The notes below the pieces were generated by a model that was not told the DNA's origin, ran no database searches, and was given only the letters and a program-made list of their open reading frames with translations. This document shows positions 24,898-35,570 of a DNA stretch of 64,000 nucleotides, piece by piece. Both the position numbers and the translations under genes were made by a program. The DNA is taken from positions 1 to 64,000 of the forward strand of contig NZ_CADIJV010000016.1 in NCBI RefSeq assembly GCF_902859765.1. The letters run 5' to 3'. This DNA is from Achromobacter pulmonis. Lineage in GTDB: Bacteria > Pseudomonadota > Gammaproteobacteria > Burkholderiales > Burkholderiaceae_B. Each line of letters opens with the position of its first letter. The stretch's first letter is position 1.

Positions 24898-26580
24898 ATG
24901 TCCCAGCAAGCATCCCGCCTCGGCGGCCACATCCTGGTCGACCAGCTCGTCGCCCAAGGCGTCAAACACGTATTCTGCGTTCCCGGCGAGAGCTACCTGG
25001 CGGTGCTGGACGGGCTGCACGACGCCGACATCAAGGTCACGGTCTGCCGCCAGGAAGGCGGCGCGGCCATGATGGCCGACGCCCACGGCAAGCTGACCGG
25101 CGAACCCGGCATCTGCATGGTGACCCGCGGCCCGGGCGCCTCCAATGCGCTGGCCGGCGTGCACATCGCCAAGCAGGACTCGACCCCGATGATCCTGTTC
25201 GTCGGCCAGATCGAACGCGGCATGCGCGAGCGCGAGGCCTTCCAGGAAATGGACTACCGCGCCGTCTTCGGCACCCAGGCCAAATGGGTCACCGAAATCG
25301 ACCAGGTCGAGCGCATTCCCGAACTGATCTCGCGCGCCTTCCACATCGCCACCTCCGGCCGCCCCGGCCCGGTGGTGATCGCGCTGCCCGAGGACATGCT
25401 GGTCGAAGCCGCCCAGGTGGCCGACGCGCCGCGTTACGAAGTCATCGACTCCGCCCCCACCGCCGGCCAGTTGGCCGACCTGGAGCATCTGCTGGCGCAG
25501 GCGAAGCACCCCGTCGCGATTCTCGGCGGCACGCGCTGGGACGCGCGCGCGGTGCAGCAGTTCGCCGATTTCGCGCAGCGCCACGCGTTGCCCACGGCGG
25601 TGTCGTTCCGCCGCCAGATGCTGTTCCCCGCCGACCACCCGTGTTTCATCGGCGACGTCGGCCTGGGCATCAACCCGGCGCTGCTCAAGCGCGTGGCCGA
25701 CGCTGACCTGGTGCTGCTGGTCGGCGGCCGCATGTCGGAAAACCCGAGCCAGGCCTACACCCTGCTGGACATCCCGGTGCCCAGGCAGAAGCTGGTGCAC
25801 GTGCATCCGGATGCCGCCGAACTCGGCCGCGTGTACCGCCCGACCCTGGCCATCAACACCTCGCCCGCCGCCTTCGCCGCGGCGCTGGCCGGCGTGAAAG
25901 CCCCCGCCCAGCCGGCCTGGGCCGAAGGCACGCAGGCCATGCGCGAGTCGTACCTGAAATGGAGCGACCCGACAGCCGTCGCCACCCCGGGCGCGCTGCA
26001 GATGGGCCAGGTCATGGACTACCTGGAAAAGACCCTGCCGGCCGACGCCATCATGACCAACGGCGCCGGCAACTACGCCACCTGGCTGCACCGCTTCCAC
26101 CGCTTCACCCGCTTCGGCACGCAGCTGGCGCCGACGTCTGGCTCGATGGGCTACGGCCTGCCGGCGGCCGTGGGCGCCAAGCGCGTCTGGCCCGACAAGA
26201 CCGTGGTCTGCTTCGCCGGCGACGGCTGCTTCCTGATGCACGGCCAGGAATTCGCCACCGCCGTGCAGTACGACCTGCCCATCATCGTGGTGCTGGTCGA
26301 CAACGGCATGTACGGCACCATCCGCATGCACCAGGAAAAGCACTATCCCGGCCGCGTGTCCGCCACCGAGCTGAAGAACCCGGACTTCGCCGACTACGCC
26401 CGCGCCTTCGGCGGCCACGGCGAACGCGTCGAGACCACCGAGCAGTTCGCCCCGGCCTTCGAACGCGCGCTGGCCAGTGGCAAGCCGGCCATCCTGCACT
26501 GCTTCATCGACCCGCAGGCCATCACGCCGTCGACCACGCTGGACAAGATCCGCGACGCGGCGCTCAAGGCCCAGCACTGA
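24898..26580 (+). CDS. Thiamine pyrophosphate enzyme (acetolactate-synthase-like)
   Basis: TPP-dependent decarboxylase or carboligase of 560 residues. It has the conserved N-terminal Glu domain (CVPGESYLAVLDGLHD, CRQEGGAAMMADAHG), a central Rossmann-like domain and the C-terminal TPP/Mg motif GDGCFLMHGQEFATAVQYDLPIIVVLVDN. No small regulatory subunit gene follows, so biosynthetic acetolactate synthase (IlvB) is unlikely. Catabolic decarboxylases of 2-keto acids or oxalyl-CoA-like enzymes are alternatives. I chose the ATG at 24898, which gives the standard N-terminus; the frame remains open upstream to 24817 through the promoter region. The LysR gene is divergent. Confidence 0.87.
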   Translation: MSQQASRLGGHILVDQLVAQGVKHVFCVPGESYLAVLDGLHDADIKVTVCRQEGGAAMMADAHGKLTGEPGICMVTRGPGASNALAGVHIAKQDSTPMILFVGQIERGMREREAFQEMDYRAVFGTQAKWVTEIDQVERIPELISRAFHIATSGRPGPVVIALPEDMLVEAAQVADAPRYEVIDSAPTAGQLADLEHLLAQAKHPVAILGGTRWDARAVQQFADFAQRHALPTAVSFRRQMLFPADHPCFIGDVGLGINPALLKRVADADLVLLVGGRMSENPSQAYTLLDIPVPRQKLVHVHPDAAELGRVYRPTLAINTSPAAFAAALAGVKAPAQPAWAEGTQAMRESYLKWSDPTAVATPGALQMGQVMDYLEKTLPADAIMTNGAGNYATWLHRFHRFTRFGTQLAPTSGSMGYGLPAAVGAKRVWPDKTVVCFAGDGCFLMHGQEFATAVQYDLPIIVVLVDNGMYGTIRMHQEKHYPGRVSATELKNPDFADYARAFGGHGERVETTEQFAPAFERALASGKPAILHCFIDPQAITPSTTLDKIRDAALKAQH

Positions 26581-26708
26581 TACCCCGGGGCGGCGGCAAC
26601 CCACGGCGACGCGCCCGCGCGTCACGTAAACCCCGGGTTGCCGCGCCAATTATTTTAGGTTTAAACTTTCCAGATTCCGAAAACGGAAATCCATAGCGGA
26701 GACCCAGC

Positions 26709-27902
26709 ATGTCCTCGAATCCCTCGTTCCACTGGCAAGACCCCCTGTTGCTGGACCAGCAGCTCACCGAAGAAGAACGCATGGTGCGCGATGCCGCCCA
26801 CGCCTACTCGCAGGACAAGCTGGCCCCGCGCGTGCTGAATGCCTTCCGCAACGAAAAGACCGACCCGGAAATCTTCTCCGAAATGGGCGAGCTGGGCCTG
26901 CTGGGCGCCACCATCCCCGCCGAATACGGCGGCGCCGGCCTGAACTACGTCAGCTACGGCCTGATCGCCCGCGAAGTCGAGCGCATCGATTCCGGCTACC
27001 GCTCGATGATGAGCGTGCAGTCGTCGCTGGTGATGGTGCCCATCAACGAATTCGGCAGCGAAGCGCAGAAGCAGAAATACCTGCCCAAGCTGGCGCGCGG
27101 CGAGTGGATCGGCTGCTTCGGCCTGACCGAACCCAACCACGGTTCCGACCCCGGCGGCATGGAAACGCGCGCGGTCAAGACCGCCGACGGCTACAAGCTG
27201 ACCGGCAACAAGATGTGGATCACCAACTCGCCCATCGCCGATGTGTTCGTGGTGTGGGCCAAGTGCGTCGGCGGCGAGTTCGACGGCAAGATCCGCGGCT
27301 TCATCCTGGAAAAGGGCACCAAGGGCCTGTCCGCCCCCGCGATCCACGGCAAGGTCGGCCTGCGCGCCTCGATCACCGGCGAAATCGTGATGGACGAAGT
27401 GGAAGTGTCCGACGACCAGATGATGCCCGGCGTGTCCGGCCTGAAGGGTCCCTTCACCTGCCTGAACTCGGCCCGCTACGGCATCGCCTGGGGCGCGGTC
27501 GGCGCCGCCGAAGCCTGCTGGCACACCGCCCGCCAATACACCCTGGACCGCAAGCAGTTCGGCCGCCCGCTGGCCGCCAACCAGTTGATCCAGAAGAAGC
27601 TGGCCGACATGCAGACCGAGATCACGCTGGCGCTGCAAGGCTGCCTGCGCCTGGGCCGCATGAAGGACGAAGGCACCGCCGCCGTCGAGATCACCTCGAT
27701 CATGAAGCGCAACTCGTGCGGCAAGGCGCTGGACATCGCCCGCCTGGCCCGCGACATGCTGGGCGGCAATGGCATCTCCGATGAATTCGGCGTGGCCCGC
27801 CACCTGGTCAACCTGGAAGTGGTCAACACCTACGAAGGCACCCATGACGTGCACGCCCTGATCCTGGGCCGCGCGCAGACCGGCATCCAGGCCTTCTATT
27901 GA
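26709..27902 (+). CDS. gcdH: Glutaryl-CoA dehydrogenase
   Basis: Flavoprotein of 397 residues that oxidises and decarboxylates glutaryl-CoA to crotonyl-CoA in lysine, tryptophan and benzoate-related catabolism. It matches the GCDH signature: [62 protein letters not shown] and the catalytic Glu in [21 protein letters not shown]. Length is standard. It stands between the TPP-enzyme gene and a good terminator; no dedicated regulator is adjacent. The start has GGAGA 8 nt upstream. Confidence 0.96.
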   Translation: MSSNPSFHWQDPLLLDQQLTEEERMVRDAAHAYSQDKLAPRVLNAFRNEKTDPEIFSEMGELGLLGATIPAEYGGAGLNYVSYGLIAREVERIDSGYRSMMSVQSSLVMVPINEFGSEAQKQKYLPKLARGEWIGCFGLTEPNHGSDPGGMETRAVKTADGYKLTGNKMWITNSPIADVFVVWAKCVGGEFDGKIRGFILEKGTKGLSAPAIHGKVGLRASITGEIVMDEVEVSDDQMMPGVSGLKGPFTCLNSARYGIAWGAVGAAEACWHTARQYTLDRKQFGRPLAANQLIQKKLADMQTEITLALQGCLRLGRMKDEGTAAVEITSIMKRNSCGKALDIARLARDMLGGNGISDEFGVARHLVNLEVVNTYEGTHDVHALILGRAQTGIQAFY

Positions 27903-27973
27903 TTCACAGTTCGCTGCGCGGAAGGAGCCCGGCTCTGCTCCCGACGCGCGGTTCGCCGCCATGGCGAAACGTT

Positions 27974-28001
27974 GACGCCCCTTTCGAGGGGCGTTTTTTT
28001 T
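27974..28001 (+). terminator. Rho-independent terminator of gcdH
   Basis: GACGCCCCT pairs with AGGGGCGTT around TTCG, followed by eight T, about 70 bp after the gcdH stop. Confidence 0.92.
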
Positions 28002-28213
28002 GGCAGAGTCCCAACGACGCCGACCTCGCTGGTCCTGGCCGGGCATCAGCTTGAAGCGCTGGGCGGGGCCCCTTCGACATCGTGACAACGTAGGGTTTTC
28101 AGGATCTAGCCGGCATCCGGCCCTTGCCGTACGCTGTGCGGCATTGGCCTGGCGCCGGCCTGCTGCATCGGCCTGCCCGACCCCGGATTTTTCGTCACGA
28201 CCAGGAGTCGCGC

Positions 28214-29200
28214 ATGCACGGCAGTCCCTCGTTCCGCCTGTGGGCGGGCATCGTCATCGCCTTTGCCAGCCACGGCGCATTTGCCGCCACCACCCTCACC
28301 ATGACCACCGAGTATCCGGCCACCTCGATGCCGGGGCAAGGCGTGTCCACCTTCGCTGACCTGGTGCGCAGCAAGAGCGGTGGCCAGGTTCTGATCGACA
28401 CCAGCTTCGACGCCGCCCGCGGCATCAAGTCCGGCGACATGATCGACGCCGTCGAGGCGCGCAAGGTCGATGCCGGTGACGCCTTCGCCGGCGCGCTGGC
28501 GACGAAATACCCGCTGTTCGGCGTGTCCTCGCTGCCGTTCCTGGCCGATTCGCTGACCAAGGCCCGCGCGCTCAACAAGTCGGCGCGTCCCGCCTATGAA
28601 AAGCTGCTGGCCGCGCACGGCCAGAAGCTGCTCTACACCACGCCATGGCCGGCCTCGGGTATCTGGTCCAAGCAAAAGGTCGACAGCGTGGCGGCCCTCA
28701 AGGCCCTGAGCATCCGCACATACGACGCGACCTCGCAAAACGTGATGCAGAAGGCCGGCGCACGCGCGCAGAACATCTCGTTCGCGGATGCGATGCCGCG
28801 CATCGCCTCGGGCGAGGTCAACGCGGTGCTGTCCTCGGGCGACGGCGGCGCCGGCCGCAAGCTGTGGGAACATCTGCCGCGTTTTGCGGAGATCAACTAC
28901 GCCATGCCGATCTCGGTGGCCACGATGAATCTGCAGGCTTACCAGGCGTTGGACGCGAAGTCGCGCAAGGCCATCGACCAGGCCGCCGCGCAGACCGAAG
29001 CCGAACAGTGGAAACGCATCGAGGGCCGCTTGCAACAGAACTACGCCAACATGCGCAAGAACGGCGTGACCATCGATACCGCAGTGCCCATAGCGGTGCG
29101 CCGCGCATTGAAGGAGGCGGCGGCGGATTCGGTAAAACAATGGGAAGCGGCGACGGGACCGGAGGGTGCGAATATCCTGAAGGCGGTACGGCGGCCCTGA
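28214..29200 (+). CDS. TRAP-transporter DctP-like solute-binding protein (orphan)
   Basis: Periplasmic receptor of 328 residues. A signal peptide (1-25, ending HGAFA-ATT) is followed by a DctP-like fold: TMTTEYPATSMPGQGVSTFADLVRSKSGGQVLIDTSF, LPFLADSLTKARAL and the late segment EAEQWKRIEGRLQQNYANMRKNGV. DctP proteins deliver carboxylates to DctQM permeases, but no dctQ/dctM lies nearby. The ATG at 28214 has CAGGAG 6 nt upstream; longer frames read through the promoter area. It converges on the MaoC gene. Confidence 0.85.
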   Translation: MHGSPSFRLWAGIVIAFASHGAFAATTLTMTTEYPATSMPGQGVSTFADLVRSKSGGQVLIDTSFDAARGIKSGDMIDAVEARKVDAGDAFAGALATKYPLFGVSSLPFLADSLTKARALNKSARPAYEKLLAAHGQKLLYTTPWPASGIWSKQKVDSVAALKALSIRTYDATSQNVMQKAGARAQNISFADAMPRIASGEVNAVLSSGDGGAGRKLWEHLPRFAEINYAMPISVATMNLQAYQALDAKSRKAIDQAAAQTEAEQWKRIEGRLQQNYANMRKNGVTIDTAVPIAVRRALKEAAADSVKQWEAATGPEGANILKAVRRP

Positions 29201-29214
29201 TCGCCGAAGCCGGC

Positions 29215-29655
29215 CTAGTCCCCCGACAGATCGAACAGGCTGGTCGCGTCCAGTTCCAGCACGGCTTCGTCGTGCTGGTTGATCACCGTCCAGGCCCAGG
29301 TGATGATGCCCAGGTCGGGACGGGACGACGAGGTGCGCGCACCCTGCACGCGGGCTTCCAGGCGCAGCTGGTCGCCTGGCCGCACGGGTGTGCGCCAGCG
29401 CACTTCGCCCAGGCCCGGTGAACCGAATGATTCGGAATCGTGCAGCGCGGCGTCCACCGCCATGCGCATGGCCAGCGCGCAGGTATGCCAGCCGCTGGCG
29501 ATGAGGCCGCCCCAGCGGCCCTCGGCGGCGCGCTTGAGATCGGTGTGGAACCACTGCGGGTCGAACTTGCGGGCAAAATCGAGAATTTCCGCTTCCGTGA
29601 TGGTGACCGGGCCGGCCTTGATCAGCATGCCGTCCTTGAAATCAGCGAACTTCAT
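29215..29655 (-). CDS. MaoC-family hydratase/dehydratase
   Basis: Hot-dog-fold protein of 146 residues. It has the catalytic Asp/His arrangement of R-specific enoyl-CoA hydratases (FARKFDPQWFHTD) and WGGLIASGWHTCALAMRM. It is the last gene of the box unit, 54 bp after boxA, so it may hydrate the 3,4-dehydroadipyl-CoA arising from benzoyl-CoA ring cleavage (inference from position only). Confidence 0.88.
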   Translation of the reverse strand: MKFADFKDGMLIKAGPVTITEAEILDFARKFDPQWFHTDLKRAAEGRWGGLIASGWHTCALAMRMAVDAALHDSESFGSPGLGEVRWRTPVRPGDQLRLEARVQGARTSSSRPDLGIITWAWTVINQHDEAVLELDATSLFDLSGD

Positions 29656-29709
29656 TGGTGGACTTCCCCTCGCATTAGCGACCGTTCGCGAGCGGCCGCA
29701 GCCGCCCGC

Positions 29710-30954
29710 TCAATAGGTCTCGAAGTGCAGCCGCCCCTCGCGGCGCAGCACATCGTGCAGGATAGTCCAATCCTGTCCCGCTTGCACCGTCACGTCGCGC
29801 AATGCGTCCAGCACGCCGACTTCCATGCCCTTCAGGCCGCAGACGTAGATGCAGGTATTGCGATCGGCCAGCAGGCCGCGCACGTCGGCGGCGCGTTCAC
29901 GGATCAGGTCCTGCACGTAGCGCTTGGGCTGGCCGGCCTCGCGCGACAAGGCCAGGTTGATGTCGATGAAGTCGCGCGGCAGCTTCATCAGCGGGCCGAA
30001 GTACGGCAGCTCGCGTTCGGTGCGGGCGCCGAAGAACAGCATCAGCCGGCCGTTCTCGCCGGTCTCGATGCGGCGCCGGTAGCGCTCGGTCATGGCGCGC
30101 ATCGGCGCCGAGCCGGTGCCGGTGCAGATCATGATGAGATTGGCGCCCGGGTGGTTCGGCATGAGGAAGGTATGGCCGAAGGGCCCGATCACCTGCACCG
30201 TGTCGTTCCTGGCCAGGTCGCACAGGTAGTTGGAGCAGACCCCGCTCACTGGCTGGCCCTGGTGGTCTTCGATGACGCGTTTGACCGTCAGCGACAGGTT
30301 GTTATAGCCAGCGCGCTCGCCGTCGCGCGGGCTGGCCAGCGAATACTGGCGCGCATGGTGCGGCCGGCCCTGGGCGTCGGTGCCGGGCGGCAGGATGCCG
30401 ATGGACTGGCCTTCCAGCACCGGGAACGGCAGTTCGCCAAAGTCCAGCACGATGTGATGGATGTCGCTGTCGGTGTCGGCGCCGGTCACGCGGTAGTTGC
30501 CGACCACGGTGGCGGTCACCGGCGTCTTGTGGGTATAGAGGTTGACGTAGGGATGCGCGGCGGACCAGGGCGGCACGCTGGCGCCCGGCGTCACGCTGGC
30601 CTGCGCCGCCGGCGCGGGGTCGATGGCCGCATCCGCTGCCGGCTCCACGGCGGCCAGCGCGTCCGGCAAGGGCTGCTCGCGCGGCAGCTCGTCCCAGCCA
30701 AGTTGCTCCTGCACCGAGTAAGCGTCGCTGCGCGCCACCAGCCGCCAGTTGTCGATCGAGCCGGTCGGGCACGGCGGCACGCAGGCCATGCAGCCGTTGC
30801 AGATGTCCGGGTCGACCACGTAGTTGTTGCTGTCGTGCGTGATCGCGTCGATCGGACAGGTTTCTTCGCAGGTGTTGCAGCGAATGCAGATCTCGGGATC
30901 GATCAGGTGCTGCTTCAGGACTGCTACGGGCAGGGCTGCGTTCATCGCGGTCAT
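29710..30954 (-). CDS. boxA: Benzoyl-CoA 2,3-epoxidase reductase subunit BoxA
   Basis: Electron-transfer subunit (414 residues) that passes electrons from NADPH through FAD and two iron-sulfur clusters to BoxB. The N-terminus has two [4Fe-4S] ferredoxin motifs, with Cys at 23, 26, 29, 33 and at 52, 55, 58, 62. A variable linker (about 90-130) leads to a ferredoxin-NADP reductase module with [12 protein letters not shown] (FAD), [16 protein letters not shown] (NADPH) and the C-terminal aromatic end HFETY. It is cytoplasmic. It lies 42 bp after boxB on the same strand. Confidence 0.96.
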   Translation of the reverse strand: MTAMNAALPVAVLKQHLIDPEICIRCNTCEETCPIDAITHDSNNYVVDPDICNGCMACVPPCPTGSIDNWRLVARSDAYSVQEQLGWDELPREQPLPDALAAVEPAADAAIDPAPAAQASVTPGASVPPWSAAHPYVNLYTHKTPVTATVVGNYRVTGADTDSDIHHIVLDFGELPFPVLEGQSIGILPPGTDAQGRPHHARQYSLASPRDGERAGYNNLSLTVKRVIEDHQGQPVSGVCSNYLCDLARNDTVQVIGPFGHTFLMPNHPGANLIMICTGTGSAPMRAMTERYRRRIETGENGRLMLFFGARTERELPYFGPLMKLPRDFIDINLALSREAGQPKRYVQDLIRERAADVRGLLADRNTCIYVCGLKGMEVGVLDALRDVTVQAGQDWTILHDVLRREGRLHFETY

Positions 30955-30996
30955 CCGAATGCGCGGGGCGGCGGCGCCAGGCGCCGCCGCGGGGCC

Positions 30997-32424
30997 TTAG
31001 TTGAAACGTACGTACTCGAAGTTCACCGGCTGGCGGTTGATGCCCATGACCGGCGGCGCGATCCAGTTGGCGAACTTGCCCGGCTCGGTCACGCGCCCCA
31101 TCAGCGATGCGACGAACGCGCGGTCTTCCGGCGTGGGCAGCCACTGGTGGCGGTGCGCCTGCCACTGCGCTTCGGACAGGATCTCGCCCTCGGGCGACAT
31201 GCGGATGCCGGCCAACGAGCCGATCTGGCGGTTGAAGGCCTTGTGCGGCACCTGCAGGCGGAAGGCGATGCCGCTCTTCTCGATCACCTTGTTCCAGCGG
31301 CCGATGCCGGCCACCGAGTCGCGGATGAAGTCGTCGCGCAGCACTTCGTTCAGCGCATTCAGCATCGGCACCTCGATTTCGCGCAGCTTGCCGTTGTCGA
31401 CGGAGAGCACGCGGTAGGTGTCGTTCTTGAGCTGGTGGTCGTCGTTGCGCTTGCTTTCCTCATAGCGGCCCTTCAGGCCCGAGCCGTAGAAGATGGCGGC
31501 GTTGGACGACTGGTCGGCGCCGAACAGGTCGATGGTGACGCTGTAGTGGAAGTTCAGGTAGCGCTGGATCGTCGGCAGGTCGATGACGCCGGCGGCGCGC
31601 ACCGCGGCGGGGTCGTCGGTCTTGAGCTGGTTCATCACTTCGCAGGTGCGCTGGATTACGCGCGAGATGCCGGATTCGCCCACGAACATGTGGTGCGCCT
31701 CTTCGGTCAGCATGAACTTGGTGGTGCGCGCCAGCGGATCGAAGCTGGATTCGGCCAGCGCGCACAGCTGGAACTTGCCGTCGCGGTCGGTGAAATAGGT
31801 GAACATGTAGAACGCCAGCCAGTCTGGCGTCTTCTCGTTGAAGGCGCCGAGGATGCGCGGGTTGTCCGAATCGCCGGAAGTGCGCTGCAGCAGCGCGTCG
31901 GCCTCTTCGCGGCCGTCGCGGCCGAAGTAGCGGTGCAGCAGGTAGACCATGGCCCACAGGTGGCGGCCTTCCTCGACGTTGATCTGGAACAGGTTGCGCA
32001 GGTCGTACTGCGACGGCGCGGTCAGGCCCAGGTGGCGTTGCTGCTCGATCGAAGCGGGTTCGGTGTCGCCCTGCGTGACGATGATGCGGCGCAGGTTGGC
32101 ACGATGTTCGCCCGGCACGTCCTGCCACACGTCGCGGCCCATGTTTTCGCCGAAGTGGATCTTGCGCTGGCCGTCCTGCGGCGCCAGGAAAATGCCCCAG
32201 CGGTAGTCGGGCATGCGCACATGGTTGAAGTGGGCCCAGCCGTCGGGCTCGACGCTGACGGCGGTGCGCAGGTAGACATCGAAGCCGTGGGAACCGTCAG
32301 GGCCCATGTCCTGCCACCATTGCAGGTAGTTGGGCTGCCAGTGCTCCAGCGCGCGTTGCAGCGTGCGGTCGCCGGACAGGTTGACGTTATTGGGAATCTT
32401 GTCGCTGTAGTTGATGCCTGACAT
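30997..32424 (-). CDS. boxB: Benzoyl-CoA 2,3-epoxidase oxygenase subunit BoxB
   Basis: Di-iron monooxygenase of 475 residues that epoxidises benzoyl-CoA with O2 and electrons from BoxA. The family start SGINYSDKIPNNVNLS and the iron-ligand helices VEEGRHLWAMVYLLHRYFG and LTEEAHHMFVGESGISR are present. Length equals known BoxB proteins. The ATG at 32422-32424 is preceded by CAGGAGCAGAGACA; upstream in-frame starts are ignored because the family start is exact. It lies between boxC and boxA. Confidence 0.97.
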   Translation of the reverse strand: MSGINYSDKIPNNVNLSGDRTLQRALEHWQPNYLQWWQDMGPDGSHGFDVYLRTAVSVEPDGWAHFNHVRMPDYRWGIFLAPQDGQRKIHFGENMGRDVWQDVPGEHRANLRRIIVTQGDTEPASIEQQRHLGLTAPSQYDLRNLFQINVEEGRHLWAMVYLLHRYFGRDGREEADALLQRTSGDSDNPRILGAFNEKTPDWLAFYMFTYFTDRDGKFQLCALAESSFDPLARTTKFMLTEEAHHMFVGESGISRVIQRTCEVMNQLKTDDPAAVRAAGVIDLPTIQRYLNFHYSVTIDLFGADQSSNAAIFYGSGLKGRYEESKRNDDHQLKNDTYRVLSVDNGKLREIEVPMLNALNEVLRDDFIRDSVAGIGRWNKVIEKSGIAFRLQVPHKAFNRQIGSLAGIRMSPEGEILSEAQWQAHRHQWLPTPEDRAFVASLMGRVTEPGKFANWIAPPVMGINRQPVNFEYVRFN

Positions 32425-32531
32425 TGTCTCTGCTCCTGGATGGAAGGCCGCGTCGGGGCGGCGTCGGGTACGTGGGGCGCCGGCCGCATGCGGACCGACG
32501 CCGTGTCTCGGTGTTTGCCGTGGGAAGCCGA

Positions 32532-34193
<1,662 letters not shown>

Positions 34194-34251
34194 CGCTTGT
34201 CTCCTAATGCCCGAATCGGACAGGAAAAATACTGCACGACATGAATTATTA

Positions 34252-34283
34252 TGCAGATTAGTGCAGGCGAAAATCACCGTCAA
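34252..34283 (-). promoter_or_regulatory. boxC promoter with BoxR-type operator over the -10
   Basis: Minus strand: -35 TTGACG (34283-34278), 17-nt spacer, -10 TAATCT (34260-34255). The -10 lies inside the palindrome TGCACTAATCTGCA (34265-34252), a TGCA-N6-TGCA site of the kind bound by BzdR/BoxR regulators. Repressor binding there would block RNA polymerase; benzoyl-CoA is the known inducer for this family. Confidence 0.82.
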
Positions 34284-34291
34284 GCAAAAGA

Positions 34292-34305
34292 TGCACAAAA
34301 GTGCA
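34292..34305. promoter_or_regulatory. Second upstream TGCA-N6-TGCA operator
   Basis: TGCACAAAAGTGCA lies just upstream of the boxC -35 and 40 bp from the operator over the -10, close to four helical turns, so both could be occupied on one DNA face. Another isolated TGCA is at 34233-34236. Confidence 0.7.
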
Positions 34306-34380
34306 GATCGCAGGATGCCGCCGCGCTGCCGGCCGCTGGCGCCGCTTCCGGTGCGCGGACGCCCCGCCCCCCTGCGCCGC

Positions 34381-34440
34381 GCCAAAGAAAAGGCCGCCAA
34401 AGAAAAGGCCGCCAAAGAAAAGGCCGCCAAAGAAAAGGCC
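34381..34440. repeat. Four perfect tandem copies of a 15-bp unit
   Basis: GCCAAAGAAAAGGCC repeats exactly at 34381, 34396, 34411 and 34426. It lies in the gap between boxR and the boxC promoter, followed by a GC-rich stretch. Each unit is itself able to fold (GGCC at one end, GCC at the other). No protein-coding role is apparent in either direction. Confidence 0.9.
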
Positions 34441-34483
34441 GCCCCAAAGGGCGGCCCCGGCGGCCGGCGCAAGGACGCGGGCG

Positions 34484-35392
34484 TTACAACGGCAGGCCGC
34501 AGGCCTTGCGCACCTGCGCGCGCAGGCCGGCGAAGCTCTCCTGCACCTCCAGGTGGCTGGTGACCCAGGTCAGGTCGGCCTTGGCGTAGAAGGCCTCGCG
34601 TCCGGCCAGGATGCGCTTCAGGTCCGCCATCGCCTCGTTGTTGCCGGACATGGGCCGGAAATCGCCCTGCGCCATCACGCGGCCCATGTGCTCTTCGGGC
34701 GTGGCGCGCAGCCAGACCGTATAGCAATGGGCCAGCAGCAGGTTGAGCGTGGCGGGCTCGGACACCAGTCCGCCCGGCGTGGCCAGCACCATCTCCGGAT
34801 AGATCTGTACCGCTTCTTCGAGCGCGCGGCGCTCGTAGCGGCGGTAGGCGTTGGGGCCATACAGGTTGTGGATCTCCAGGATGCTGCAACCCGCGACGCG
34901 CTCGATCTCGCGGTTCAGCTCGACAAACGGGTAGCCCAGGTCGTCGGCCAGCATCTGACCCAGGGTCGACTTGCCGGCGCCGCGCAGACCGATCAGCGCG
35001 ATGCGCTGGGTGCGGTTGGGCCGCTGCGCGCCGGCGCCCACGCCGAACAACTGGGTCAGCGCCTCGCGGGCGCGCTGCAGGTCGGATTCGGTGCGGCCGC
35101 TGAGCAGTTCGCGAATCAACAGCCAGTCGGGCGATTCGGTGGTGACGTCGCCAACCAGCTCGGCCAGCGCGCAGTTGAAGGCCTTGGCGATCTGCAACAG
35201 CACCAGGATCGAGGCGTTGCCCACCCCGTGTTCCAGGTTGGCCAGGTGGCGCTCGGACACGCCCGTCACCTGCGACAGGCTCTTGCGCGTCATGCCGCGT
35301 ATGGCCCGCAGGCGGCGCACCCGCTCGCCCAATGCCACCAAAAAGGCTTCCCGCCTGGGTTCGGTTGGCGCCGTGTCTAGCGCTTGGTTCAT
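34484..35392 (-). CDS. boxR: Benzoyl-CoA-responsive regulator BoxR (BzdR family)
   Basis: Repressor of 302 residues joining an XRE-type helix-turn-helix (about 21-75: LGERVRRLRAIRGMTRKSLSQVTGVSERHLANLEHGVGNAS) to a shikimate-kinase-like domain (about 128-300) with Walker A GLRGAGKS (135-142). In this family the second domain senses benzoyl-CoA. It lies upstream of boxC on the same strand and divergent from the DUF4863-bclA-liv unit. A TGCA-N6-TGCT palindrome lies in the divergent region, so it probably regulates both sides and itself. ATG at 35390-35392. Confidence 0.96.
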   Translation of the reverse strand: MNQALDTAPTEPRREAFLVALGERVRRLRAIRGMTRKSLSQVTGVSERHLANLEHGVGNASILVLLQIAKAFNCALAELVGDVTTESPDWLLIRELLSGRTESDLQRAREALTQLFGVGAGAQRPNRTQRIALIGLRGAGKSTLGQMLADDLGYPFVELNREIERVAGCSILEIHNLYGPNAYRRYERRALEEAVQIYPEMVLATPGGLVSEPATLNLLLAHCYTVWLRATPEEHMGRVMAQGDFRPMSGNNEAMADLKRILAGREAFYAKADLTWVTSHLEVQESFAGLRAQVRKACGLPL

Positions 35393-35434
35393 GGTGTAGC
35401 TGACTCCGCAAAAACCCTGATAACACCCGATTTA

Positions 35435-35476
35435 TGCACTATAGTGCTTGACCCACATCAATGGAAGCACTATTTT
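35435..35476 (+). promoter_or_regulatory. Divergent promoter and BoxR-type operator for the bclA/transport unit
   Basis: TGCACTATAGTGCT (35435-35448) is a palindromic BoxR-type site. It abuts a good plus-strand promoter: TTGACC (35448-35453), 17 nt, TATTTT (35471-35476). The site lies 43 bp upstream of the boxR start and 123 bp before the gene at 35571, so one site could serve both directions. Confidence 0.78.
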
Positions 35477-35570
35477 TCCTTCCATGGCTTCAACAGTGTG
35501 TCAGGTGTCGCAAAACAGCATTGGATTGCATCCGCCGCTGAAGCGCCGACAGTGTATAGGAGGAGACAGG

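Noticed and set aside
29440-32421. Plus-strand open frame (993 codons) opposite boxA and boxB
   Set aside because: Shadow of well-supported box genes; no domain signatures and atypical amino acid composition.
34381-34440. CRISPR-like array
   Set aside because: The 15-bp units are directly adjacent with no spacers and no cas genes nearby, so this is a simple tandem repeat.
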